Positions 11,269 to 24,077 of a DNA stretch of 64,000 nucleotides are shown here, piece by piece. The stretch covers positions 1-64,000 of the forward strand of contig JAMWFC010000082.1 of assembly GCA_027475525.1 (NCBI GenBank), read 5' to 3'. Below the pieces are notes generated by a model. That model ran no database searches. It worked only from the letters and a program-made list of their open reading frames with translations, and was not told the origin of the DNA. The translations under genes were made by a program, and so were the position numbers. Numbering within the stretch: the stretch's first letter is position 1; each line of letters opens with the position of its first letter. This DNA comes from Macrolepiota albuminosa (taxonomy: Eukaryota; Basidiomycota; Agaricomycetes; Agaricales; Agaricaceae).

Positions 11269-13188
11269 CCCGGCCCTGCTCAAACTCTGTGCAAATTTAC
11301 TAACGGGCACCCCATTAGTTGGCTGTATATAACTAGATATCGTTTGGTCGGAAAAATAGTTGCGCCAGCCTCCGGAGACACGGGATCACGCCATCCTTAT
11401 TTAAGAAAGAAAGCACATTGGTATCTCGTTTTAGACAGATTGTAGCTCGGCTCCAGTCAGTCAGCAAGCCGAAGCAACGGGAACCAACCACTTCCCTCTT
11501 ACCCTGCAATGGGCAAGCATCCAATTTCGCAGACGACATTCTGGCGCTATGTTCCAGAACAATGGTTGGTCGACGATAGCGGACACCCTCTCATCTCAGC
11601 CGGTGGAATGTCCTGCATGGGTACCATCCTCTGGCCCGTGAACCTGAGAAACTTGTTTCCAGGCGGCCATAAGAGCACGGTTCTACTTTGCCTGCGCTTC
11701 GTATTCCTCTAAAAATGATTCACGTCGGCTTTAGCACGTAGTAGCTCGTTGCAGACGTCGTAGACCACGCTCTTGACATATCTGAAATTCCACGCCTTAT
11801 TCGTCTTGCCCTCCTTCCAAGCGTGGTCGACGACAACAATCTCGAGCTGCATTACTTACGACACGAACTAGTTCATCGAAAGCGTACTTTTTCCAGCCCG
11901 ATCCTATAAGCCTCGTGAATCCGTTTTGCCGCTTGTTGTTCCCTGTCCAAGGGAACATGAGCCAATATCATTCTTTTCAATGACACGCCGTCTGATGATC
12001 AGTCCAGGGTGTGAACAAACGTTCGTTACTAAACCTCACCTCAACTCGAGCGCATAGTGCCGTCCTCCGCAGCAGATAACTCCACCACTCTTCCAAGTCG
12101 CAGGATCACCGATGAAAATATCACTTGACTGATGAAATTTCGAGGCCTATTAAGTACATATCTCTGTCTCTTTTGTTTCATTCCGCACGAAGACTATCCA
12201 TTGAATTTTCTTCAGTATTCGAGGGTTTAGGACGATGATGTTCTTGACCTCGCATAGATCACCATCAGTTTTAAGCGACACAGAAAGCGGGATCTGCTAT
12301 GTCCTCCGTTCGGGCTATCCCTGTCACTGCAAATACCTTGCATGCATCAACCTATTGTAATAACAGAGAGATGATTTCATCCCTAACACGAACCGTGATG
12401 ATAACTTAAAGGAGGCACAACATGCAAAAATCGCATCAAAAGGTATGTGTACAGAACTTCTCCCTCTCGAATATCAGTAGGAAAGTGAGCGCGAAGTCCT
12501 TCGTGAAATCTATATAATCATACTATCTCACCATCAATACATGAATTTATGGGTCAAAGTTGAAACAGTCGAGCAATAAATATAGACTACTGAAGTACGT
12601 CGTGAGGATGAACTTGTTTGACAAAATCCACATCGACCACAGAAAATCCAGCAAAAACATCCTTAGTAGAACTCGTTATAATACATAGGGAGAATAGAAT
12701 AATTCCTTGGCAGAGTAACAAGAAAAGGCACACTTAGCGTAAAAAGTATTAAATCAGAGATAGTCCGGTCTTAGGAAAAAGACAAATGAGAGAACAAAGA
12801 GCGTTAGAACCCCAACAATAGCACCTTATTGAACAAGCATAGAGTCCAAGGAGCGATTGTACTGCTCTCGTAGCTATAGAAAACCAGTAATGCTCCAATA
12901 TTTGTGTTGCGTCGCACATGCCTGCAGGAACATCATCCTAGTCAATAGTATCGGACTGAGAGTCAGTTACTTTTACAAATATTGCACCACATACATCAAA
13001 CTAAATGTACCATAGCTCTGATTTGATTTTCATCCTGAAGTGACGTGGAAGTCTAACAAGGGATCAGCAGCTCATGATAGACGGAATTACGCGTTCTTTG
13101 TCTGTGTATACGCGCTGACGCAAACACGTATTAACTTCACGTCAGAGACAAATCCCCACCACTTCGCTTGAATACCGTTTATTGAATT
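11269..13188. other. No gene recognised
   Basis: Only short unrelated frames are present. A 'NFADDILAL' reading near 11520 recalls the reverse-transcriptase (F/Y)ADD motif, but nothing around it supports a retroelement. Confidence 0.5.
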
Positions 13189-14021
13189 GTGTCTTTCATG
13201 GGTTCTTCTCAAAGTATTCTCTCTCAGGAAGCCGCTATTACTATAGATGTTGTCGCCGCAGTCTGCTTTGGCTACAGCAAATTCGGACCATCGGCTACGA
13301 CATCGAACACGCCGACTGGCGCAGAAACAAGTGGGAAGAAAGGAAAGAAGAATAACAAGGCTCCTGTACCGTCACCTGTGTCTGGACCTTTCGCTTTGTC
13401 ACCGCCAACGCTGATAGTGGTGCCGTTCCCGGTGGTTATTCCAGGCAGCTTTGATGGTACTATCGCACCAGAGCCCGAAATTCCTTTGTCAGATGCTCCA
13501 AGGTCAGGCAAATCCAACAAATGGGTTGCAAATCTGCGACGTTCAAGCAGCCCCATAATGCAAGGCCACCTCAAGCAGAATCGAAAGTCCAGGCTTCTGG
13601 TTCGAGCCCTTCTACGGACAAGGTCATATCAAATAACACAGGGAAACGCACGATTACGATTACGCTCAGTACAAGTACTACATTGTCACCAAAGCTACTA
13701 CTCGCCAGTTGAACAAGGTCCAGTCGTCCGTTTCTATCGATACAGACGGTTCCTGGACCTGTGTAGAATCGCACCGCACCAAATCCAGGCGCTCTGTGGA
13801 CAATACTAGTACTACCACTAGTGCAGGCAGATCCTGAAACTAGGACCTCATATCTCATCGTAGAACGCATGGAAATTGACGGGGAAGCCGACATTGATGA
13901 CGACGATCGCTTCTTTACCCGGTCGTTAAACCCCGAGCAGCGCCGCCCGCTTGCAGAGAGAATGCTTCCTAGGCCTAGGAAGACTGGCGTTGAGAGGTAT
14001 GTTCATTGTCAGCTTTACTGA
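13189..14021 (+). pseudogene. Relic of a Lys/Ser/Pro-rich hypothetical gene
   Basis: Coding-like pieces occur in several plus frames: a hydrophobic start followed by 'GYSKFGPSATTSNTPTG' and a 'GKKGKKNNK' basic run, then a Pro-rich part; a second frame (near 13521-13800) with a Ser/Thr-rich tract and 'DGSWTCVESHRTKSRR'; and a third frame (13821-14021) with 'MEIDGEADIDDDDRFFTR' and 'RRPLAERMLPRPRKTGVE'. The order is sensible for one protein but needs frame changes that introns do not explain. I do not recognise the family. It lies tail-to-tail with the kinesin relic. Confidence 0.45.
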
Positions 14022-14385
14022 CGTGGTATGTTGAATGACCAATGGTCAACTTGCGGCGTACGGATCAAAATACGTGCCATGTCGTCAGGCGAACTTTGAG
14101 TTTGTGGACTCACGTGCGCCGAGGTACGTAGGGCTAGCCTACTCCCTTGAAACATTTACAGACTTATTTAGTTCCTCCTGTAGTTTGCCCAAGACGGTGT
14201 GGGGCTGTTCAGTGATATTGGCAGTTAGGGGTTCAAGTATCTTTGAGATTAGACACCTCTTCACGACAGTCTCCCGCTCCGGATACACCCCCACCGCCAC
14301 CACTTGAATAAGATCTTGGCTCACGGGAATCTTGTATGAAGCCGGGCGCATTCCAACCATTGCAATAGCGGGCATAACCATATCC

Positions 14386-15600
14386 TTAGGTTATAGTACA
14401 AAAAGCAACAAAATAGAAAATCCACACGAGCGTCTTTGAGTTCCCACTCAAAGAGTTCTGCAGTAAATACGTCAAGCTGACAAGAGAGATAATATCGAAG
14501 GGGGACACAAAAAGTGCACGACAAACCTTTGAATATCTATATGGGACATGCTTCCCCTTGGCGCCCGCACCACCCACGCCCTTCTCCCCAAGCGCACTCA
14601 AACTCTTATTGACACTCTGTCCCCTTCACCCTCTCCTTCTCCACCTGTCCGGCGCCCGCACCGACATACCCAGGGCCAAAACTAACATCAAGTCTCTCGC
14701 TCCCAGCCAGATCGATAAGATTCAGACACCCCTCGCACGTTTCGCCGACAGTGCTGACACCCTTGGTGTACAGCATGAAGACCGAGTGCGAGCAAAATGA
14801 GCGTTTGTTGATGAGTGTCGCGGCGACGCTGCGCCGTCGTTGTGCCTGAGAGAGGAGTGTGCGCACTTGTGCGGGCGAAATGGGTGCGAGAACTGTGATA
14901 TTCGTCATACGCGTCGTGCCCGTCTTAGGTCGTGTTTCTTTTTGTCAAAACATGCGAACTGAAGACGTTTCGTTGTACTATGAGTGAGAATGTGAGCGAG
15001 GGTGTATGTGTGTGTAAGGGGAAACGCACAATTTCGAGGAATTGTCCCTGTAGGGTGTCTGCCCATCCTTTGAATTTCATGTCTTGTGTTGCACGGAAGA
15101 CTTTTTCGACGACGCGTGGGACCATTACAGCAGTTTCTTTTGTCTGGAAAAAGGGGCGTTAGAAAAGAGAAGACGCGGAGGTAAATGACATACAGATCCG
15201 CCTTCCATCATGTATGACTTGCCAGATCCAGTCTGTCCGTAAGCAAAATACAAATGTTGTATCTGTATGTACAACTCTGGGCGAACATCGAGATTTCTTC
15301 AAAAACAGCTGCTTGTGTTGCTGAGGGCTCAAAGACCTGTTCTGATTAGAAGAAAGCCTGACGAGGAAGAAAAAAAACCGACTTTGTCGAACGCAAAATT
15401 ATTAACTTCCCCCTTTCTTGGCCAATCGCACTTTGATGACTCGAGGACGATCTCTTTACTCTCGCATCTATCTGGGAATGTCGTATTTGCCACGTCATCG
15501 GAATCGGAAGGCAACACAGGTCAGGCGTGACAGAAGACATGAATGTTGTCTTTAAGCTCCAAAACCACGTTGTGTGGTGTACCAGGCGCAGGACTAGGAT
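14386..15600 (-). pseudogene. Decayed kinesin-14 (Kar3/KlpA-type) motor domain
   Basis: Motor segments follow in order on the minus strand: 'VVLELKDNIHVFC' with the expected CRVRP damaged to CHA-stop-P at 15521-15523; 'GEVNNFAFDK'; 'VFEPSATQAAVFEEISMF'; the P-loop GQTGSGKSYMMEGG, preceded by a 1-nt loss; 'MVPRVVEKVFRATQDM'; 'QGQFLEI'; 'TNITVLAPISPAQVRTLL'; 'LINKRSFCSHSVF' (normally RSSRSHS); 'LNLIDLAGSERL'; 'LSALGEKG'; 'KGKHVPYRYSK'; and 'LTYLLQNSLSGNSKTL'. The neck-plus-motor order places it in kinesin-14, the minus-end-directed C-terminal motors. The frameshift, premature TGA, altered switch I and missing C-terminal end argue for a pseudogene. The host presumably has an intact copy elsewhere. 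Confidence 0.75.
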
Positions 15601-15639
15601 CAAGACCGGCAGCTTCAAGGATCGGTGGCTGAGTGAAAG

Positions 15640-15740
15640 TGCCGTGACTGTTCGCGTTGCTATAAACACTGCTGTGGCCAGAGCGAGGCCAACAAGGCCG
15701 ACCGTTATGAATGTGCCTGCGACGGCATCAGTGTTTTGAA
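15640..15740 (-). pseudogene. Fragment encoding one transmembrane helix
   Basis: The minus frame reads DAVAGTFITVGLVGLALA followed by TAVFIATR, a single hydrophobic helix with a positive end, as in many basidiomycete single-pass surface proteins. It directly abuts the kinesin neck sequence. No other part of such a gene is evident, so this may be a joined relic. Function unknown. Confidence 0.3.
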
Positions 15741-15936
15741 AGAACCTCTTGTGGGGTTGGCGAGTAGTAGAGGGCAGAGGTAAGGGAAAAGCAAACGCAG
15801 GCCTAGGGGATAGGCAATGTAGTGTCGGCGGTAGATGTTACAGGTTGCCTGCTATCGTTGAGAATTTGTGCTTGCTTTGTGCAAGTGATGTCATTGTATC
15901 AGCCTTGCTTTATAGGCCTCATCAATTCTTACCATC

Positions 15937-16110
15937 ATGGCTAACATCAATCAAGACAAGCCCGCTCACCGTTGGAATGAGAACGAGCTGCGTGCCTTCA
16001 ACATTCGCCTTGTGATGCAGAAGCCCGAAGAGTTCTTTGGCCGAAATATGCCAAACCTCTTGGATATTGATGCCGACTTGTACAGTAAGGGAGGTCCAAA
16101 AATAAAATAA
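15937..16110 (+). pseudogene. Short orphan coding fragment, 57 residues
   Basis: An ATG at 15937 opens a clean frame containing 'HRWNENELRAFNIRLV' and 'QKPEEFFGRNMPNLLDID', ending in TAA. The W..EL.AFNI..V..KPEEFFG pattern recalls the N-terminus of an Agaricomycete-specific repeated family I cannot name. No continuing exons are visible, so it is probably a gene fragment. Confidence 0.4.
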
Positions 16111-17472
16111 CATATATCAGGTCCAAATCTATATAGAATGGGACGAGATTGAATGAGTATCTCACAGTTTCCAAAACCTCTCTCTGGCCTTTCAGCATCC
16201 TTAGTTGATCTCCGCCTCTAACACAATCCTCCACGTATTTCTCAGCTACTGACTGCTCCGTTGCAAACTTTGCCTCCCAAAAAGCAAGACGACATCATCA
16301 GGACTTACAGGCTCCACTGCAACTCGACGTACTCGAAGAGATGTATGGGATAGAACAGCAAATTGTGAGCTAGACTTGCCCTTCCAATGGTTTAGTGGTT
16401 ATTAGGACCAGTCAGCCTTGAAAGCGATAGGCCTTTTCGTAGCAGACCGAGCCATCTCGACTTCAACATAGGCATGATTCTCTTCGCAAGATCATGCTCG
16501 GTTATCTCGTTTGAAGCTTCGAAGAAGTTGATTTATGTAAATCTATAACAAAGATTCTTTTTCTCGTTAATTTTTGTACTTCAGAAACTAGGATCAATGC
16601 ATTTTTTTCTCGTTTCGCACTATCGGTAGTCCATTTGAAAGGTGACGGCCTACTTGACATCAGAACGACTTTCTATCTCTGCGAAGTCTACCGTTGATAG
16701 GAGCCGTGGTGGCAGATCCTTGTAGAACAACACAAAACAAGTAAATTCCTAATCCTTTTTTATTCACGAATCCTGAAGATCTTGATGCCATGAGTATATG
16801 GTAAGTCGCTTTTCGACAAGACTGGTAAGCATTATTCTATGATAAAATCGGTAATGACGGAGTTTAATAAACAGGAATTACTCTACGTTCTTCCCACAAA
16901 TCCGACAAAGTACTCAGACTGACCTACGTTAGGCAATATATTAGATAGTGGCAAACTCGTTGCTGTTTTCCTGGACATTAGGACAAATATGACCGCTGTT
17001 GACCTCATTCTATCGGAATTCGAGATCCGCATTGCTATCTAATGGGCACTGGAATAGATATGGGAGACAAACCCCGACGTCACAAATGACACCTTCCAGT
17101 TTTGCTAAAGATCGGCCACGGAGAACCAAGTGTTAATTCTTTGACCAAACTGACGAGAAATATACGTATCATGGATCTCGTTCAAGGCAACCATTCTTGA
17201 GATTGGCAGCCATCATAGTCGTATTCGGGTCATAACAACTACTACTAAAAAAGTATTCTATTTGTTGCTTGCATACCATACAGTTTTTATTTCCTGATTT
17301 TACAATATGAGATCAGACTAAATATACAAAATGGGACGACTATCTTGCGAGGACAATGTCTACATGTCCGAATATGGAGTAAGTAGATTAACAATAGTAT
17401 GCCTAGTTACAGAAATTAGACGCTTGATTAATCAACTGAGCTGCTCTGCAGAAAAGGGACCTCAGAAAGACA
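16111..17472. other. No gene recognised
   Basis: No long frame, repeat or structured RNA is apparent between the short fragment and the 3' end of the transcription-factor gene. Confidence 0.5.
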
Positions 17473-20400
17473 TCATCTTCCGCTTCCGAAGAGAAAAGAA
17501 AGTAGCCCATTCGGATGCTCGTTCCTACTCTGCACATCCTCAACAGACATGTCTACCCGTAACTTCAAGAGCTCGTCCCAAAGGTGATGCCGCTCACCAT
17601 TCCGGCTTTTTAAAAAAACCTGAATATGGTCTAGCCACTTCTTCATATGCCTGAATCTCTGTGATGCCGCTCACCATTCCGGCTTTTTAAAAAAACCTGA
17701 ATATGGTCTAGCCACTTCTTCATATGCCTGAATCTCTTCTCCGCTTTTTCGTCCGATGATTGGCCTCCTAGAGAAATAAAGCCGTCTTGGACCATGAGTA
17801 ACGATACCTGAGCAAGCCAGTAAAAGGGCAGCGCGTTTGTAATGAAGGGAGGTTCCTCAGAGTTTTCGACAGAGATTGACTCGGGGCTCCCCAACCACGT
17901 TTGGAGCCAGTTGTGCAACGCTCTTTCAACGGCGAAGGAGTTGATGTAGATATCACAAGCTGCTACTCCTGAAGGATCAGTCACCGATGTTGGAATGAGG
18001 GACGGGACGGAGGCATCGTTAGAGGAGGCCCCATTGTGCGAGGCGTAAATGTTCCGTAGAATTGTGTGTATTAGGATGAAATGTGCAAAGGGGTTGAACG
18101 GCACTGTGACGGTGGAAAGACGAGTATCGCTTAGGATTGCGAGGGCAGTCTGCATAGGGAACCCCATGAGTCTCGGAGTACCTACTCCATAGGGAGAAGA
18201 TGTTTGAGAAGCGCTCAACCAGCCAGTGGGATCAGGAGCGCTCCATAGATTGTCATCGCAGGGTAGACATATATCTAGCTCCGACGGCTGAAATGACGGG
18301 GGTATTGTAAAGTACATGCAATGGCAGCAGTCGTGAAGATACGATAAGAATAAGACCCTAAGAAGGGTCAGTAAAAACATTGCGTAGAGGATGTGTTACC
18401 CAAAACATCGTACCTTTTGATCATCTCATAATTTGCCCACTCCCGCCAAGCAACATCCAGAAGCTGCATGCCAGTTGGATCTGAAGGCATCCAAAGATTG
18501 ACTCGAGATATCACGTCTGTTCGACGAATCATCTATATCAAGGAATCAATGAGACGTAAGAAAATCGTCGAGAAAAACGCACCATTACGAGCATACCGTG
18601 GTAAACGTTGGACGATATCCGCTGGCCCGCGCTCTTATGGAAAAGTCCAATTGTTTGGAGGAGTACGAGAATGAGCAGGAGGTGGTTTTGTTCGCGGGCA
18701 GTGATAGAGTCTTATGGAAAAGTCCAATTGTTTGGAGGAGTACGAGAATGAGCAGGAGGTGGTTTTGTTCGCGGGCAGTGATAGAGGGTTTAGTCTATTT
18801 AGTAACATAATGTCAGCCTTGACAGATGGACCAGCTAAAGTATTCACAAATTCTGAAACGAGCGCGTCCCTAGTTGACGATAAAATCCCATCTATAAAAG
18901 TAGTCGATGCTGTCGTCCGGACGAACAGCGCACCGCATGCCTGCATAGCACGCACGAGGAGGAGTGGCTTATCTTCCATTGTCCACGTCGGAGCATGCAC
19001 GAGGGGAATATGTTTACAAAATTCGGAAAAAAATAGATTGACTGTGCATTACCCCATCAGTGACTGATCTTCTGAGCATACGTGAACCGCGAAAACCTAC
19101 GGTATAGATCCAAATCCGCGGAAGACAGAGCCTGCGCAGTAGGATCGGTGAACAGATTGAACTGCGTCTCCATGCCCAACGGCTGATGCGCGGACGGCCG
19201 CGGCGATGCTTCCAAAATGTTTTGTGGAGATAGAAGAGCATCAAAGTCTGTCGCCTGCCCATCAGATCCATGTCTGTGATGAAATCCGTGGTCATCGGTG
19301 AACGTAGAGTCGCCGATGTCGGGGACTAATTCGCTGCCTTCAAACCAAAAGTCTGTCATGGTGGCATCTGACGAACAACCCACCGCCGGATCGATGTACG
19401 GCTCGGTGGAGAAATCGCTCAACGTGTACGAGCTAAGAGCGAGGGCGTCGAAGGATATATCAAATGCTGTCGTTATATCAGGCTGTATTGGAAGGATATC
19501 AGGCTGCGGAGATGATTGCGACGAGGACATTGACGAGGAGCCCGGAGACACCGAAAGAGATGGAACGAGAGAAAATGGGGAGTCCAATGAGGTCTCTGGG
19601 GTGAGTGGAAGAAACAAAGATGACAGATCCGATAGGGTATCTGTTGCAGACTCCGAATAAGAACTCGAGGTAGACGCTGACGAGAGTACGGCGCTTCCTG
19701 CGGAGGCGGAGGAGGGAGTAGAGGCGGGAAGTTTGCGGTTGGATGAAGCCAGCTTCTTGTTCCGTGAAACCTCGGGGTCATTGATGAAGATACATTCACG
19801 GCCACGTGAAGCGCACTTTGAGCAAGGGTATTCCAGGTTACATTTGACTTTAGACTCGGCGCACGCCTCATCGTGAGTATGAGCTAAGAAAGATGTTCCG
19901 CGATAGAAATCAAAACGTACCTGGCATGACTTACGTCTGGATCTGTTCGCGTTTGTACTGTGAAGTAAATGAGATTTCGGTCACGCGTTGCAAGAAAAGA
20001 CCTACAAGTCGCCACATGTCCGTTTATGTCTCGTGAGCAGATCACTCCTCGTAAACTCTGCCTGACATATCTAGACACAATATCATACCGTTGATATCAG
20101 AATTATCGAAATACTACTCACGTTACAACGATGTTGTCTCTCGTTCGTGTCTAAACTCCAATTTCAGCAATAATACGCACGAAAATGAGAAGGAAAGGGC
20201 ATACGAGAGCGAATATGTCGGTTCAAATGCGTTGTCCTGGTAAATTTCGCGGAGCACAAATGACAACACTTCGTCTGTGGCAACGAAGGCATATTCCCTA
20301 TCGTCATTAAGGTTAAACCAAAGCTAGATTCCCTTCGCGAGCGTAAGCTTTACCTCTGTGGCTTCTCATCCTACTCGTCTCACCGTTAGCTTTCAGATCG

Positions 20401-20519
20401 ACCGGAGACACTGAAATTGGGTCAGAGAACTGGAGGTCCATCGCAGGTGGGGGTGGCTTTTCAGAACGAGAAGAAAGCGTTCCGAGGAGGTTATAAAGAT
20501 CTATTGTCGTAAGTACCAT
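17473..20519 (-). CDS. Fungal transcription factor, C2H2 finger plus Cys-rich region and fungal-trans domain
   Basis: A DNA-binding regulator expected in the nucleus. Near 20200-20260 a classical finger 'CHLCSAKFTRTTHLNRH' fits C-x2-C-x12-H-x3-H. Near 19770-19870 a Zn2Cys6-like stretch follows ('CAESKVKC', 'CSKCASRGRECIF'). A Ser/Pro/Asp-rich linker comes next. The C-terminal half has the fungal-specific domain motifs 'MHAPTWTMEDKPLLL', 'LLQTIGLFHKSAGQRISSN', 'FTIPPSFQPSEL' and 'LPCDDNLW'. Two 77-bp duplications (17584-17737 and 18633-18786) fall in exons; removing one copy of each restores the frame, ending at TGA 17473-17475 ('..LLSFLFGSGR'). The start is uncertain: ATG 20519, or an internal Met near 20440 (MDLQFSDPIS). 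It lies 5.6 kb upstream of the PKS in the opposite orientation, so it could regulate it, but that is speculation. Confidence 0.75.
17584..17737. repeat. 77-bp exact tandem duplication 2 (probable assembly artefact)
   Basis: Positions 17584-17660 equal 17661-17737, with mismatches on both sides, so the repeat is exactly 77 bp. It breaks the transcription-factor frame near its C-terminus. Confidence 0.9.
18633..18786. repeat. 77-bp exact tandem duplication 3 (probable assembly artefact)
   Basis: Positions 18633-18709 equal 18710-18786. It lies in the same transcription-factor gene, and one copy must be removed to read '..LLQTIGLFHKSAGQ..'. Confidence 0.9.
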
Positions 20520-22918
20520 ACTACATCAGCTAAGTAACGCGTAACATCAAGCGTTTGACGAGGAAAGGATGTGGTGAACGCCTCGGCAATACGTGTCTAT
20601 AAGTTTCATGTCCTGCTGCCACTCCAGAATAACGAGACCTGATCGACATCTATTCTGAGGCGGATGGTATGAAGCAGCCCTCGGAAAACAGGGATCATCA
20701 TGGTCGTAGTGCTTGGAAAAGTCCGAGGCATTATCGGACCGGTTGATCATTATCTTATCGTTCAACCAACAAACACAATTACCTCCACACACTTCACAAC
20801 GAATACGGCGCGGCGACTGTGTTCTAGTAATCAACAGAAATCTCAAGCAGAATGGTTCTACTGTGGAGTGATTCTCATATGAGATCACGTAGTTATCCTG
20901 TCCGTTCCATTGAATGTGTCACTCTTCTCCTCAGACAGGACTGGGCAACTTAAAATAGATCTCCTGTTTTGTCGCATCAATCGATATCCATACACGAATA
21001 CTACCGTGAGACTACCGTCAACGATGGACGAAAGGAAGCAATTCTGTGTATGTACTTCACTCCATTCTAACACGGCTAGTCTGGCGGTCATTGATGCAAT
21101 GCACACACAGGTCACCTGAACGATTCTACCAACTTCTCGTATATGGTGAAAATAACCATATGTCTTTGTTGCGTAATCTGAATTCTCAAAGCCACTGTTC
21201 ATGACCCTCTGCTGTATCCACCGACACGTTAAGCCGTAATTGTGAGTCAATGTTAGTGTGTCGAATAACGCAGACTAACAAGGTCGAAATCTCCGCTCAT
21301 CACGCAAAGAGAGATGTTCCTGACGCGGAATGAGCCACTTGGATTGTGTTTCTCGCTGGCAATTCTTACGAGCGCGATTCCTGCCCATGCCATGACTTGT
21401 CCGTTCCCCTTTGTAATTCGTCCGGAATCTACACACGATGCCCAATATTCTGGCCTATCGATCCTAATAAATGCTTCTGTACCATGGTATATACCTAGTC
21501 AACACCCTGCCTTTTAAGTATCTTTATTATATATTCTCCTGTTCTGTGTGGCTGGATCAAATAATACCTTGAACAGTGACATCCGGTGCATAATGAAGCT
21601 AGCCGCTAAGAATCACCCTAGACTCCATTTTTGTCGTCTTTGTCTCTTTTTTCTTTGTTCTTCGCTCAAAACCCGTTGTCATTCCCAGGTATATGTTCTC
21701 GCGACGCCTCGATCATTGATGCTGGAGTCGAGACGTCTATGATTCCGAATGGCAAGAAAGAGAAGTTAGGCGAGAAAGAGAAGTTGTCCCCTCAGTTCGT
21801 GTTGTTCAGTGAGATTCGATAGTCTATGAAATTTGTTCACTCCAGGACCAGCAGATCACATCTTCGAATTCTAAAAGCCCTTATTCGCATATACAATCTG
21901 TTCGTTACGGCCTCGCCCTACCTCGAGGATCGGGGATAATCGGATCTTTTGGTACGTCCTCTTCTTGAGTCGCGCTTGTAATTGATCTACCGAATATGCC
22001 GCAGAATCCACATCGTTTGACGTTATCCGACGGTCTAAATACCTAGGATGGTTTTCAATAGGTCCTAGATAAACGCGGCTCGATAGTTATCTACTTTGGA
22101 CCGATTTCGTTGCAGGTTAGGTTCTCACTCTGATCAAATTTGAAAACAAAACCTTAGATACAATCATGACAGACGCCACATACGACATACGACTGTTGTG
22201 GTCCTCATCGCGATGTAGCATACCACCAGAAATCCCAAGTCTCTCCATATGGCACGGCTTACGGATTGCCTTCACCGTTTTTTTTAGCTGTGAACCACTG
22301 CCGCGTACCGTAGACGGACAGTGTGTACCTCCAGTCCGATCCTTATCGTCCCTGTAGAATGGTTGAGAAAGGCCGTCCTAAAAAAGATGATCAAAGTATG
22401 TTTCTAGTAAATTTTCATTTAGAAACTGAAAAGAATAGTACTACGGATTTTATTAGATGATTTGGCGCATGACTATATTCTTAATGCTTTTTTTGCAAAA
22501 CGTGATCGCGTTCATGACGCTAATGACGGTCGATACCCAACGTAACATCGGATTGAATATAAGATTTCAAAGAGAAAACGGACAAAGCCGGTGGTACAAT
22601 GCCCCAGGTGCCGGTGATTCCGGAAGGTGGAGGGGGGTATTACTCTTTGACCGTCGCAGGCGTGATTCACTCCATTTGGCTTCTGGTAACCAGGTAAGAA
22701 GTGTACAGCACACACAACCGGTTGATTGTTCAGTTTACTCCTCGTCAGACATGTAGATCGACACCAGTGCTGTCCGGTGCCTGAAGCGCGAGGATAGTGC
22801 TAAATACTCTCTTCTTGGCAACCCGGTTCCGATTCCACGTTGTCTGCTGTACATCAAGGTCCGTTTTAACCTTAGGTGTCAGGTAACCAAGCTTCCGGGG
22901 CACCAAACTGCGTAGTGC

Positions 22919-23073
22919 CGTTCCTTCTCGCTTTGGCTTGTCAAAACACATCGCACATGCTGGTGGTGCTACGCGTCCATTAAATGGCCTGCTCTCGTTC
23001 CTTCTCGCTTTGGCTTGTCAAAACACATCGCACATGCTGGTGGTGCTACGCGTCCATTAAATGGCCTGCTCTC
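22919..23073. repeat. 77-bp tandem duplication 4 (probable assembly artefact)
   Basis: The sequence from 22919 recurs at 22996, period 77, in non-coding DNA. Confidence 0.88.
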
Positions 23074-23664
23074 TACGATTGATTGTTTCAAAGGTTAACT
23101 CGGATGGATACTATCCGACGCCACTAATGTATATACATATATATGTATCTGATTCTTTGCATGGTGCATACCTGACCCCAATGCAAAAATAAAAGTTCTC
23201 GGAGTTATCTTAGAGGGCGTGCGGACAATGCAGAGTCGGCAGGACATGTAATTTGTCTTCGGCACAACGATCAAGATTAGTGTTACTATTTTACTATTTA
23301 TGATATCTACCTACGCTATACAAAAGTGATAGCTATGGTCATACCAAAAGATATGCCACGATAGACCATAAGTGCCACATCGTATCTTCCTTTTTACAGT
23401 CTCAATTTTATTGCCATAGTAGTCGGGAAATGACTAACAGTCTTTAGAATGAAATTGCACCTTATTAGAGTCGGTATATACATTTTCAGTGAAACAACCC
23501 TATCGCAATGGCTGTGACATTCTCTTTTGGGTATCCAGCTATTAATAATACATCTGCAGGAGATGATCAGTACTGGAAAAGAAAAGAAAAAAGCCTCATT
23601 ATCGAATAAATCAATCTGTACTCTGGAGCAAAATGTTAAATGTGCACGCACCAGCGATTAAAAC

Positions 23665-23818
23665 TGTCCTTTCAAAACAAAAGTGGAGTCTTTGTCAGGA
23701 CCCTCCATCCTGAGAAACCGGGGGTCGATAGTCTGAATATGTGTCCTTTCAAAACAAAAGTGGAGTCTTTGTCAGGACCCTCCATCCTGAGAAACCGGGG
23801 GTCGATAGTCTGAATATG
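23665..23818. repeat. 77-bp exact tandem duplication 5 (probable assembly artefact)
   Basis: Positions 23665-23741 equal 23742-23818, with mismatches on both sides. Confidence 0.9.
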
Positions 23819-23923
23819 AAAGTCTCCTTCAGCTAACTGCAGTAGTTAAATTCACCATTGGTGAAAGTTGGGAAACCACTACATGTTTATGCCCCAAGTA
23901 CAACAAGAAGGTTTTCTTCAGCG

Positions 23924-24077
23924 ACATACTTCTGGGGACCGCGACAGGAAGAACGAAAGCCGCCAGCTCTAACATTGAAATCATCTAGCTATAGACTTCA
24001 ACATACTTCTGGGGACCGCGACAGGAAGAACGAAAGCCGCCAGCTCTAACATTGAAATCATCTAGCTATAGACTTCA
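23924..24077. repeat. 77-bp tandem duplication 6 (probable assembly artefact)
   Basis: The sequence from 23924 (ACATACTTCTGGGGACC) recurs at 24001, period 77, in non-coding DNA. Confidence 0.88.

Noticed and set aside
11500..11560. Reverse-transcriptase-like 'FADD' motif
   Set aside because: A short isolated match with stop codons on both sides and no neighbouring polymerase blocks.
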